Shown here: piece after piece, positions 10,489-21,900 of the stretch
Layout: each line of letters opens with the position of its first letter
How positions within the stretch are numbered: position 1 is the first letter of the stretch
NCBI RefSeq assembly: GCF_000485595.1
Contig: NW_014577564.1
Location: 108,478-158,545, forward strand
Origin: Priapulus caudatus
Taxonomy: Eukaryota; Priapulida; Priapulimorpha; Priapulimorphida; Priapulidae
DNA: 50,068 bases
Direction of reading: 5' to 3'
Program-made: the position numbers and the translations under genes
Notes under the pieces: generated by a model
Told to the model about the DNA's origin: nothing
The model's database searches: none
Seen by the model: only the letters and a program-made list of their open reading frames with translations

Positions 10489-13400
10489 AGAGGTGTAAAA
10501 GAAGGGAACGATTTACTCCCTTAGCTTAAGGTATAGGGAGGAAATGCCGAATTTGCGGCACAAAATTTCTAAAATCGGCTCGACCTAAGGCTCGTGATAT
10601 GTTTGGTGTATAGCATCAGTTGGTAGGAAAAGCTATCACTGTCGAAATTGGAGGTCACAGTCAAAGGTACAATAGGCCCAGGGCAGATTTTAGAGCATTT
10701 TCTGAGGAGCATGGTCTGACGGCAGCGATGAAAAACTTTTTTGTTTTCAGCGGTGACCTAGCATTTTTTATGGCATTATCGAAAGGAGCCATGAAATCTA
10801 GCTTTCTGCTGACTATGCGAAGAGTAAGTGTCAGATAACCTTTTGACCCCAAGAGGAGGGGTAAACATGGATTTGTTTGACTGTCTCGTAGAAAGAATTT
10901 GACTGCCGGTTTGCTAGTAGAATCTATACATGCCTGGATGTATGAGGCTATCAGTGATGATCAGGCAGGTGAAATTTTCAAAGCTAAATTGGTTATAAGA
11001 AGGTTATGCTCCTTAAATCAGATAATATTCTATGTCATTCTGTGACTGTCAGTATGTTACAATGTAACCTATGCCACTGCCATAGTGCTACTAGCCTAAG
11101 TGGCATGGTGTTGATGGTACTGTGTAGTTTTGCCTTGCGTTAATTGGTTTACCAGGTGGCAGCTCTCTATTGCAGCCTGACAAGCTGCGTAGGTTAAATC
11201 GAAGATGAGCTGCTTACCATTCTGTCTTGCACAAATAGTTGTTGCAAGCTACGTATGACTGGGAGCTTCCATCTTTAATCTGAAGACACTTAAATGTACG
11301 CGCGCATTCCTCGTGCTACTTTCAATAACGTCGCCAACGAACATTCCTTTGAGAAGGTTCCATGAATACATCCCTGTGCATTCCATGTTTCGGCGTGAGT
11401 ATGTGAACACATTTTGGACTAACAGGGTTATAGAATCCCACGCACCCCACCACAGAGGTCACCGCGTAGACGTTAGATAGCGCTGATCGCTCCGCGGCAA
11501 CTTGTTTTGTACAAGCTGTGAAAACACCATAACAGTGTTGGGACTGCCAAAAGTAAACAGCTGGAAATTAAGGCAGTTCGATTAGGCAATTAAGGCAAGA
11601 CACAAATTAGCTTTAGCATTGAAGGCATGTCAAACCCAACAGGAATTAAAGCGCTTGGGAGAACCCCGTGCAGTGGTATTTATCATTTCACAAAACTATA
11701 GTGTGGCACTTTATATCAGCATGACATACTCGATACGTTACAAGTACAAAGCTGACAACAACCTTGTTAAATGTGGCAGGAGTTCACAATACTTTTTAAG
11801 TAGCTCAACGTTGTACCCATATTAATACACCATAATATTGATACTGTGCATTATTTATGGCAGAATTTTCTGTAAAGGGAGGTTACTTTGGCCATTTTTC
11901 CGAGAGTCGTGCGGACGAGTTTCAATAGCCCTGTTGTAACCTTGCCTAATCTATGGTCCGAGCAGATCATCTCAGTAACTTCTTAAGTCAGTTTATAAGT
12001 CAATGCAAATACTACATTACAGAACATGGTGCTGTGTTCGTGTGTGTTGCCTTGAGCAAGAACTGTGTCTCTCAATGGGTTGGTTGGAGTGCAAAGTGTA
12101 AGGGATAACCTGGAGGTTTTAGTGCACTTATGTGTATCCATTTCTGACTAATTGTAACTTGCCATGCAGTAGATGCAGTGACTAATAGTGAATGTGCGTA
12201 ACTGTTGTTTCGTGCTCTGATGGTCCATTCACGGTTTCACCTATGCTGTTCTTTTTTGTACATCACATCATCATCAATTGATGACTATTTGTTTCCAACC
12301 TAATGTTTTGTGCATCTAAACGTCTTCTACACTATTGAGTTTGCACCCGAGTGTTATTGATGTAGTTAATGGTTTGTTTGCACTGGGTGGTGTCCGTTAT
12401 TTATTTACTGTTTGCACTAACCTGACCTAGAGCTATTAAGAGACGGGTTGATATGTAACCAGAAATGGTTAGCTATTAGCTGCACACCTAGAATATTTAT
12501 AACATAGATGCATGTAATTAATTAGTAAGAAAATGTTTATTTTTCAGTTTATATGCCCAAAGTATGACAAAGTTGCATTTTCACTACAACTTTAGAGTTT
12601 GTACTAGTTTATCACAATAAGTGTTAGTGAAACATGGAGCACACAGGTAATCAACACAAGTCTGTTAGAAAGATTATCTTACAACTTTGTCATTTATCTC
12701 TACTTACAAGAATTTCCGTTTCACGTAAACATTAATGTGATGAATCATGTACAGCATGGTGCTGCTAAGTGAGATCTGTCGTGTCGTGTTTAGTTCTTAC
12801 ATCAAAAAAGTTTATCAAACTACAGATGTATTTACAATTCCTGTAAATACACTTCCTTGTGTATTTCCTTTTTACGCAATCATGTTTACTGTTTGAATAT
12901 ACCGTTCTCTCATGTTTACCGTTACCTCAATCACGTTTACCATTTGAGTTTGGTATACAAATTTTGTTTCTACATCACGTTCACCGTGGTGTTTACTAAG
13001 TCGTGGTCCAGCCTACGATTCATTCTTTACGGTTAATATGAATAAAAAATATGTATCGTTTTAATTGCTCATGTTCAGATTCCTGTGGCAACTTGATCAA
13101 ACCCGTGCATCCACAGAGGTATTGACATCCTACCGATTATTCTCAGATTACTCAACATTGGGTAGTTATGTAGCAATCGCATATATCGCAATAAAACTAC
13201 AGTCATGGTCTTCCACTAAGCTGGACTGGTCCAGTATCACCTTTGAGCTGACACAAATCTGCTCAATTCATCGTACATGCTGACAAGATGAACGTATTTA
13301 ATCAGCAGACATCCGTTTGTGGTAATTCGATATGCAGTTCTTGAATTCAGCAACCTTGTCTTGGCATTTTCTCCAATCCCGATGTTCTATCATACAGTCC

Positions 13401-14528
13401 TGTTTAAAAATGTGAGAATCCCAATTTAGCTATATGAATTATAGTATGTAATTACTGTTCTTTACAACTGTAAATGATCAACAATAAACTGTTTCAATTA
13501 TCAATTTTTACAATCCAGTTAAATTAAAAGAATATGTCTATGATTACAAGATTGTGATCAATTAAATGTACACGTACATTTATGTAGTGTATTTAACATA
13601 ACCATAATTGTTACAATAACATAAATATTACATTTATAAGAAGTACAAAAATGGATAACTATTATTACATTATTGTATGTGTAATGTTAGACAGGACTGC
13701 CTAATGACCAAAAACCTTGAATTTCACCAAAAATAAGAGTTAAATCATTACAATTGCACTGGAAAAATTATCCCACAATCACAGACTAGAGGGAGAGGGG
13801 TAAAAGGTAGAGGATGGTGAGTAGTGGAGGGCAGCTGAACCAAGGTAGGCAAGGTGAATGTGAGAGTTGGAGAGGGTGACAGGGGAGGGTGAGAGGGAGG
13901 GAGGGGCACAGGATAAAGGAAGTAGAGGAGGGACACAAGATAGAGGAGGTAGAGGAAGGGCACATGATAAAGGAGGTGGAGGAGGGGCACAGGATGGAGG
14001 AGGTTGATGGGGCATAAGGTAGATGTAACAGATAGGGAAAGGTAAAGAAAGGGGAAGTGGAGGTGGAAGAACTAAAAGGGGAAAGTAGAGAACTCAGGAA
14101 GATTAGATGACAAAGCTGAAAGGATTGAGAAGATGGAGGAGAAGAAAGCAGGCAAGGAGAAGAATACACGGAATCTAGAGGAAGCAGAAAAAGGTTAATT
14201 AGAGTGTAAGACGGTACAGAAGATGAGACGTATTTCTCGCTTCCTCTACCTTCTTACCTCCTACACATTGTCACACTATTTTCTGTGATGAACGTTGCAT
14301 ATGTCACGCTATGCCCAAATTTTCGTGTGTACTGACATAGGTAATTTCAAATAAAGCAATTCAGAATAAATATCATAATTAACTGCATGCATTGTTCGAG
14401 TGCATAACAGTAACAGTCACAATGCATTGTACCATGGCCATGCCCACATGCAATTTGGAAATTTCTATATTAAAATTACGGTAAATAAAAACGAATTTTA
14501 TTTACTACCACAGTACCAGGCTTAATAG

Positions 14529-14718
14529 CAGAGGCATGTACAGGGGGGGGGGAGTCCAGGGGGTCCGGAATCCCCCCCCTGCTCGCGCAGAAAATGCATC
14601 TAAGGAAGTCTAATTTCAAAAAAAATTTGGGGGAGGGCCCCCCAGACCCCCTCTTCGCGTGCTCGCAAGTTTGGGTTACGGTTAGACCCCCCTGGTACAA
14701 ATCCTGTACACGCCCCTG
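14529..14718. mobile_element. MITE-like element with 16-bp terminal inverted repeats
   Basis: CAGAGGCATGTACAGG at 14,529-14,544 is matched by the reverse complement of 14,703-14,718 (CAGGGGCGTGTACAGG) at 14 of 16 positions. Between them lie G-run and C-run blocks (AGTCCAGGGGGTCCGGAATCC and GGGCCCCCCAGACCCCC) that could pair further. There is no coding capacity and no clear target-site duplication. Confidence 0.6.
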
Positions 14719-17030
14719 AATGGTACTCTACTCTCTTCCCCCTATAGCAAAATTTTACCCTAAATGCCATTCAGATGCTCATCTGCAACCCACAATGTAA
14801 CCACACGCATGTCACTGTGCACAAACTCAAAGAAGGTAGATTGCTGCGAGTTTGTGACCAGGTCGTATGCGTGTGGTGAGACTGAGTGTTGCAGAGGAGC
14901 AATTGATTCACTGGAGCCTTAACTGAGGCTTGAACAGCATTATGCAGAAATATTATTGGATAGAGAGTAACATAAATATTAAGACGTTGGTAGTAAATAG
15001 AAATTGTGTTTAATTACAATCATTGTGCCCAGGCCTACTGCCACTGGAGTGCTGCGGCGTGCGGGTGTGAACGCGGCACAACAATCAACAATTTTCAATT
15101 CTACTTTCTAGGCACTGAGCCCACCTGAACCGCGTAGTGCAATTCCATACATCCTGTTTTCTTCATCATTGTCTCAACGGGATCTTCTTCATCGTCAATA
15201 TCTTCCGCAGACACAGTGGGAGATCCCTTTCGATTGTGCGCATCCATGACTCTGTTAGTATATTATCAGTGCTCTATGATCTATCGTCTCTGCCCTTGTT
15301 CATCAGTTTCGTCATGGGCGCGGACATACTAGATTTATGATAGCGCCATCTACCGAGTAGCGACTTGCGAGACGCTTTTAGCGGGAAGCAGAGGAACAAG
15401 CAAAATCAGAAGAAGAAGAAGAAGAAGAAGAAGAAGAAGAAGAAGAAGAAGAAGAAGAAGAAGAAGAAGAAGAATGAGAAGACTCGCGTTTGGCTCAACT
15501 TTACACGTTCAGAAAAAAAGGAAAAAGAATCCAAAGATATTTTTCATTATAAGAGAAAGAGAAACGGATTTATTAGCGATTATGTTTGGTTGGAGAATAA
15601 CCCCGGCAATGCCAGGCAAATAAAATAATAAATAGTAATTTGTTTATTATATTTCTGAGTATTATTCCGTAATGATTTTACTTAACTTAAAAAAACGCTT
15701 ATCTACTATACAAACAAAAGATTTCTTTAGCCCTAACCCTTCTTGAAAACACACCAAGTCTCTGTATAAAATCATTTTATTAGTGGTCCGATTCAATGTG
15801 AGGTCGTTGTAAGGAAATCACTGAAAAACTGGCATATTTCGCACAGATTACAAATGTCGAAAAATAGACACAGAGTAATGTTAGATGCATATCTGATATT
15901 CACATATAAATTTATATTTATTCACAGAGCATACAATGAGATAAAAAGTTATTTAAAACATAGAAGCAAAAGATTAATGGTGCTGCTCACATATATATCA
16001 TCTATAAGGTATAATCTATGGTATAATTTATTAGAAATTAGTACTTTAATAACAATCCAATTTGGCAGCTGTAGCGTGCGGCTACCACATTTCAGTAATC
16101 CAACCCAGCCCTATGCGCAAGGAACAGCTATAAACAAAGGAGAGCATACGATGAGGTCAAATCCAAAAATTATTCCATCACTCATTAAATTTATTCTATT
16201 GCAGGGCCATATTCAGCACTTTATTTCTAAAATGACCACGGATGAGAATAAACGTAGTTCGTTATCTCGTTTAATTTTCTTCATATTATTACAAGCAGAG
16301 GCGTCTGCTTTCAAGTTCTTTACATCTTCTCAATCGCCACTAGTCATATTTCCTGTAAGATAAAAATGTCAAAGAAATCCATTAGCAAAATATTAGGAAC
16401 GAAAGTCAGTATTTGTCTCAATTCATAATTAGTGGTTCTTCTACACAGATGTTGTAGTAGAGTGAAGCTAACTTGCGCAGATACAAAATATAGAAATCAG
16501 ATGATATAGCATGCAAGAAATAATGTGCATTAGTAATGGGTTTTCACTGACCTTTGGCGATTAGAAGGAATTGATGGCCGAGTTCCAGTGGTTTAGACGC
16601 AACAGTGGATGATGTCATGACCTTGCCCTGACTATTAGCATTCGTGAATGTGCACAGTCGTATTTAGCTTGGCGAGATCAAGCAGACCAATCGCTTCCAG
16701 TAACCTCGGCGTGAGTATTTCTGTGACGGGTAAAGCACGATTATAGACAAGTGACTCGGTACCATTATCTGTTTTAGGCGGCGTTACAACTACTTGTCTA
16801 GAAATTTGGTCAAAATTTTAAAGAAAATCTAATCTAAGTAGTAAATCTACGCAGGTTACATAATATCTTACGGACGATCGCCATTGCAACGAGTGGCCCG
16901 TACAAAACATGATCTAAACTACGTACGTAATAATGTGTTAGTGAGTTATTCATGTGAACGGACATATGTGAACACATTAGGCTACTCACACATGTACTTG
17001 GTGCAAGAAATAAGTGTACGCTCACAGCAG
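14719..17030. other. Gene-poor stretch with an (AAG)n tract
   Basis: It contains a trinucleotide (AAG)n run at 15,410-15,474. A strong-looking splice acceptor, ATTCTACTTTCTAG, ends at about 15,111 and is followed by an open frame beginning ALSPPEPRS that stops at a TGA near 15,248. A 169-codon AT-rich frame at 15,854-16,363 has no recognisable family and codon use like the surrounding non-coding DNA. None is annotated as a gene. Confidence 0.45.
15410..15474. repeat. (AAG)n microsatellite
   Basis: About 21 uninterrupted AAG/GAA units. Confidence 0.95.
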
Positions 17031-17110
17031 AGGTATTCTCACCCCAAGAACAAGCCCAGTTCAGGAAAGGTGACCAGGCTGGACAAGTACAGACAGCAGC
17101 TCCTCTTACT
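17031..17110 (+). CDS. Candidate internal exon, unidentified
   Basis: The 80-base segment is bounded by GCTCACAGCAG on the left and a consensus donor GTAAGTAG on the right, and all three frames are open. One frame contains EVFSPQEQAQFRKG, another SHPKNKPSSGKVTRLDKYRQQ. I do not recognise either, and no partner exon was found. It stops just before the (GT)n tract that begins the suspect assembly region, so the partner exons could be missing. Confidence 0.25.
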
Positions 17111-17140
17111 GTAAGTAGATATGAATTATTTAGTGTGTGC

Positions 17141-17165
17141 GTGTTAGTGTATGTGTGTGTGTGTG

Positions 17166-17212
<47 letters not shown>
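17141..17212. repeat. (GT)n microsatellite at the left edge of the suspect region
   Basis: A nearly pure GT run. Sequence directly after it switches to a copy of 36,760-37,160. Confidence 0.95.
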
Positions 17213-17213
<1 letters not shown>

Positions 17214-17221
17214 GTAGTCGT

Positions 17222-17660
17222 GGCCAAATCTACACAACTTGTAACACCTACGCTATATCTATGCTACACCTACGCCCTACACTTACGCTACACTGACTCA
17301 AAGCCTACGCCATACCTACGCACTACTACGGAACCTATCAATCACAATACAAACTTAGCAGCACATCCAATCACCCACGCAACAACTACGTAACTCTACG
17401 CACCCTCTTACGCAACTCCTGCGCAATACCTACAATCACCTACGCCACGCTTACCCTACCACCTAACACAGCCACCTACCAAGCCCACACAACTTTTTGC
17501 GCAACACCCACCACAACTTCTGCGAACACCTACACAACTCTGCGCAGACACCTACACATACTCTGCGCAAGTTACAACCTATCAAGGCCTATATATCGCA
17601 CATTTCACTTTTAAACCCAACAAAATCGCCCACTGAAGGTACCGCCACACACGTCCATGC
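17222..17660. repeat. Noisy second copy of 36,755-37,160
   Basis: Both segments start AAATCTACACAACTTGTAACA and continue through the same CTACGC/CTACACAAC minisatellite to ATATCGCACATTT and CGCCCACTGAA. This copy has many single-base deletions and insertions relative to the other. It is followed by CA/CG-rich sequence and the N gap. Confidence 0.85.
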
Positions 17661-17764
17661 ACGCACGGCATGCACGACACGCACGCACGACGCACGTATG
17701 CCTCGCACGCACGCACACCACACACGGACACACCACAACACACACACACACACACGTCGTACAC

Positions 17765-17789
17765 NNNNNNNNNNNNNNNNNNNNNNNNN
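17765..17789. other. Assembly gap of exactly 25 N
   Basis: There are 25 unknown bases between a CA-rich and a GT-rich tract. A fixed-length gap is an assembler placeholder, so the real distance and even the join are unknown. Confidence 0.98.
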
Positions 17790-18969
17790 TGTGGTTGTGT
17801 GTGCGTTGTGCGTGTGTTGTGCGCGCGTTGTGTGCGGTGCGTGCGTTGCGTGTCGTGCGTGGCGTGTGCGGGTCTCTCTTCTCTCTCTCTCTGTGTATGC
17901 GCGCATGCGTTCTTGTGGTAGTGCAATCGCGTGTGCGGTGGAATGTGTTTGTGGTGTGTGTGCTGGCTGCGTGCTGTTCCTCTCTGCGTTGCGCGTTTGC
18001 TGCATGTGCGGGCGGTATTTTCTTGGTGTGTGTGTTTGTCGTGTGTACATAACTCGTTTTGTGATTGTGTACTGCGGCGCGCGGATGTTGTCGATGTGTG
18101 TTGAGTGTGCTTGGTCGAATAACGGCCAGTAAGTGTGGGTCGGCTAGAATCGTAGCTGATGGAGTGATCATTCGTGTGTAGTTGTAGCCGCGTGCTCGTT
18201 GTGCGTATGTTTCGAGACATTCAGGTGGACTGTGGCCCATAACAACAGATCCATTACGGCGCGCGCTGTGGCGTCGTTGTAGTGGCGAGTGGCTCGCCGG
18301 GTGGGTGTGAGCGATAGTAAGTGCAGTTACGCGTTTTGATTTCCTTGCTGTCGGCCGGTTTCAGGATGTCATTTCACCTTGTTACGCTAGGCGTTTACGC
18401 AGTCGCGCGAGGCTGTCCCCCTCGTTTACAGCAAAGTCGACAGTTTGAGAATAACGATGCGAAGAATTTTTTCGTGATGCCAAGTGCGTGGCACGTACTT
18501 GTCAGTGTTAGCACTCTCCGTATGCTCAGCTTGTACATTGGGTGGAGGTCTACCTTTCGTGCGACCGACACGTCATTTCTTTTTTTCACTTCTACTGTCA
18601 CGCGCCGCGTCTCGGCGGATTAAGCAGGTCTGATTAAAATAAGATCATGAGTTTATTTTTACTAGTATTGCGGCGAGCTCAGGCTGCTATTGAATGATGA
18701 GCTGGTCGATCGATTGGAAAGAGGATAGATGGAAAATTGCTTCGGTCGAACAATTTAGGCTATAGTTAGGTTATAAATTCAATGCGAATGTTATGGTATC
18801 TGCTGGCTCTAGGGCAGATATACTTTATGTTACTGTATTGCCTACGTGTATACATAATAATTTCTCGCAAATTTCCATTATCGCAGCTTAAAACGGGTTA
18901 TATTTAAAATCTTAAAAGTTTGTCGTAAGGAGACTGTAAGATGATAGTATAATATATATACTATAATAT
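17790..18969. other. Low-complexity GT-rich then unassigned sequence
   Basis: GTGTGCG-type repeats run to about 18,060, followed by sequence with no recognised gene. An open frame of 100 codons at 18,321-18,623 has no family features. The stretch ends in AT repeats (18,950-18,978) directly before the duplicated block. Confidence 0.5.
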
Positions 18970-21900
18970 ATATATATTCTCACGCGGCCACCCCGTTGTT
19001 TTCATGCTGCTAGAAAAAAATAGAATTCTACCATGGCATTTATAATCCTATGCGTTGGAGCGAGCTAGACTAGATTGTGACAGATATCTTTCGGGAATAT
19101 TAGAATGCCGTACGAATATCTGCGACGTGCCTGCTGTAACCGAGCTTATGTAATGTCATATATTGTATTATTGATTTTGTTTTCAATTATCAGCCATGAC
19201 GTGAAATATATTGTGTCTATAGCAAATTAACGGGGGCATGGGTGGTATATAGCATGCAAATAATGTGTTATCTGCGATTTTTAGAGAGATATTACGGACA
19301 ATGATATTGCAGGTGAAGCCGTAGGTAGATGCGGGTGTTACTAGACGGCTGAGAGACATGTGAGAGCTAGCTCGTTCATCGGGCATATTAGCATGTTATT
19401 TTTATGTATATGTATTAGTTAGTATTTTCAATTTGAATGTCTTTTTTGGAATATGAGATGTATTTCTATAACGAGACCACTTGTTGTAATACCAGGTGTG
19501 GAGATAATGGATATAGATATGGATATGATTGAATTCTGCAATATGGTTATTGATGTCGCGTTATGGTTCTCATAGTATTGAAGGTATGATTCAGGCCGCG
19601 CGGCATTTTAACAATATATAAGGATGTACGTAGTTATGTTATAGGTTAGATTTGATTATTATATTTGCTTAGATAGCTAAATCGAAATAAAAAAAAAACC
19701 TGTAGGGTACTATATCATGGTTATTGGTTTTTTCAATGAACAAATATGGGCCGTATGATGATAATTATTAATGTATCAGTGTTACTTTCCTTAATAAGAT
19801 GTACTCGCAACTTTTGAGATTTTAGATTTTAAAATTGAAGCATGGAGCCGACATGGTTACACATGTAAAGCAGTATAGAAGAAAAATATTATGAACTCAA
19901 ATAATAATTATAATAATCTCAGTTAATTTAATTTGTTAATTATGCAGCTCTATGTAACGAAAAATGAGCCTTCTTCGTTTCTGTCGTTCACTATTAAAAA
20001 TGTCTTGTCGCCTTCTTGTTGGTTTAATTGGAAATGAAGCTACTCACTATGTCAAACGCTCAAACTACAATGAGTATTGATCTGTCTAGACGGGCGGCTG
20101 TAGATTAACTTATGTTTGCGTCCGTGGACTTATTGAATACTAGATGCATTATGGAGGGTTTTGAGGTTACGTAGCATAGTAACTTTTACTGATCGCGCTA
20201 TAGGGTCATGGTTCGTGGACGTGTCTCAAATTCTATTATGAGTAGTCTCAGCAGTACGTACTATTAGCGGACACGGTACGCTCTTTATGATAGTAAGGGA
20301 TGGTGGTACGGCGGTGTGGCGCATGGTCTTGATTCGCTTACTTGTTGTGTTACTTCTCTACGCAGGTGATACGCAATCATGTGTGTTAATTGTCTGACAT
20401 TGCGGGCTTCACAGACTTCTGCGCAAAAAGAAAAGAATTCAAGTTATTACTACCAATGAAATGTAAAAACCAATATTGTTACAGTGGTTATTTATTCAGA
20501 TGTTGTATGATAATGTTAGGTTGGGTCTATGCAGCTAGTATAGTGATAGATGATTAATATCATTATCTACATTGGATAGACTCAAGGCGCAGTTTAGGGG
20601 TTGCGGATGTTCGCAAGGATTAGGAACCCATAATTATAAATATAAACCACGTAGAACAGAGTTTTCGCGGGTATAAGTTCGTTATTCAGGCAATACGTGC
20701 TATGACGGTATTAGCGGTCGCGGGCGATGAAACGCAAAACTCTCCTCATGGTATCGGCAATAAACAAGAAATGAACGGCGTATTTAGGAGGACATTTATG
20801 GAAAGGTATCCAACAAATGTACGAACGAAAAGAAATTGTTGGTTCAGAATAGTCCCAGAAGATGACATGCCCGAGCTGTGTGATCAGCACTTCGATGTCT
20901 TGGTCTCAAGCGCTGGTCTGGCGCTCTTTCTTATGACGAATCGCTCAGTTTCTATTGAAGCGGGGAGAGTGCAAGAATAAGGAAGATATAGCAGGGCAGT
21001 CGTATTGGATGAGCAAATCGGTGTGAAATCAAGAGTAGGTAGGTCCGGGTATGGTGGAGAACCGGAGACGCGGACAGGTTTTGGGAATAAAGGCATAAAA
21101 GCATCGAGAAATGAATGCGAGAGAGTGAGTCATAACTGGAGGAGAAACGGTGAATATAACGGGGATATAACTGTAGTGCTGGTGCGGCGCGCGCTTGGCG
21201 GTGCGTGGTGGCGTCGCGGCGCGCGCGCGGAGTGGCGGGCTGGAGTTGACCGAAATCGTGGAGTCGGAGGGAATATGGGCCTGAGGTTACGGCGGAGGGC
21301 GAGGTGTCAGATTTCTGCAATGTCAAAAGGTATCAGAAAGCATCACAAGCGCCAGGTACACCTTCTGTTGCTTGTGGAATTGTTGGGACCAGAAAGGGGT
21401 AAAAGGGAATTGGTTTGCGAACCAAATAGCGTGGGCCGTGTGGTGGGTGTGTGTGTGTGATGGTGTGGCCGGGAGGCCTGGATGAGTGCGGCAGGGTGCT
21501 GTGGCGACAGTGTGCGAGAAGACGAATTGAGAGATGAGAGAGAGCAGAGAAGGGCGGTGGGACCTTCATTGGTGTGGTTTTATATTGTAGGATCAGCTAG
21601 ATAGGAACCTTCTGGCTGCCGATAATTAGTGGGCATCGACTTTAATATGCAGTAATCGCGTAACCAGGCGTCAAGCGGTCAGTTACAGCGTAACTGTTGC
21701 TTTCCATTGTAGGAAGATTTCACGATTATTTGTTTTGTTGCTTGGTTGCTGACCTACAAATGCACAGTGGGTGGATCCACGACAAGACGTGCTCTCCGTA
21801 TTAATTAGCAAGAGGAAGCCGAGGTGGGTTTTGTGGATTTACCAATTGTCTAATAGGGATAATTTAATGTTACAGCGTTTAAGACTATTACAAGGCTTCA

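Larger units (their letters stand above)
9955..14528. other. Gene-poor intergenic stretch
   Basis: No exon could be supported. It contains a (GTCC)n tract at about 10,321-10,372 and a nuclear-receptor-like DR1 cluster near 10,470. A repeat-like block around 10,430-10,860 includes the word TGCCGAATTTGCGGCA, a near-palindrome. A purine-rich GGGAGG/GGTAGAGG tract runs from about 13,785 to 14,170. Its mirror on the minus strand gives long proline/serine/leucine frames that are composition artefacts. Confidence 0.6.

Noticed and set aside
13786-14169. Pro/Ser/Leu-rich minus-strand frame of 127 codons
   Set aside because: Generated by a purine-rich GGAGG/GGTAGAGG tract; no start context or domain, and overlapping frames give similar strings.
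15854-16363. 169-codon plus-strand frame
   Set aside because: AT-rich, no recognised motif, no splice or promoter support, and base use equal to its non-coding surroundings.
17497-18240. Overlapping frames of about 210 codons on both strands
   Set aside because: They read across the 25-N gap and CA/GT repeats; composition, not coding.
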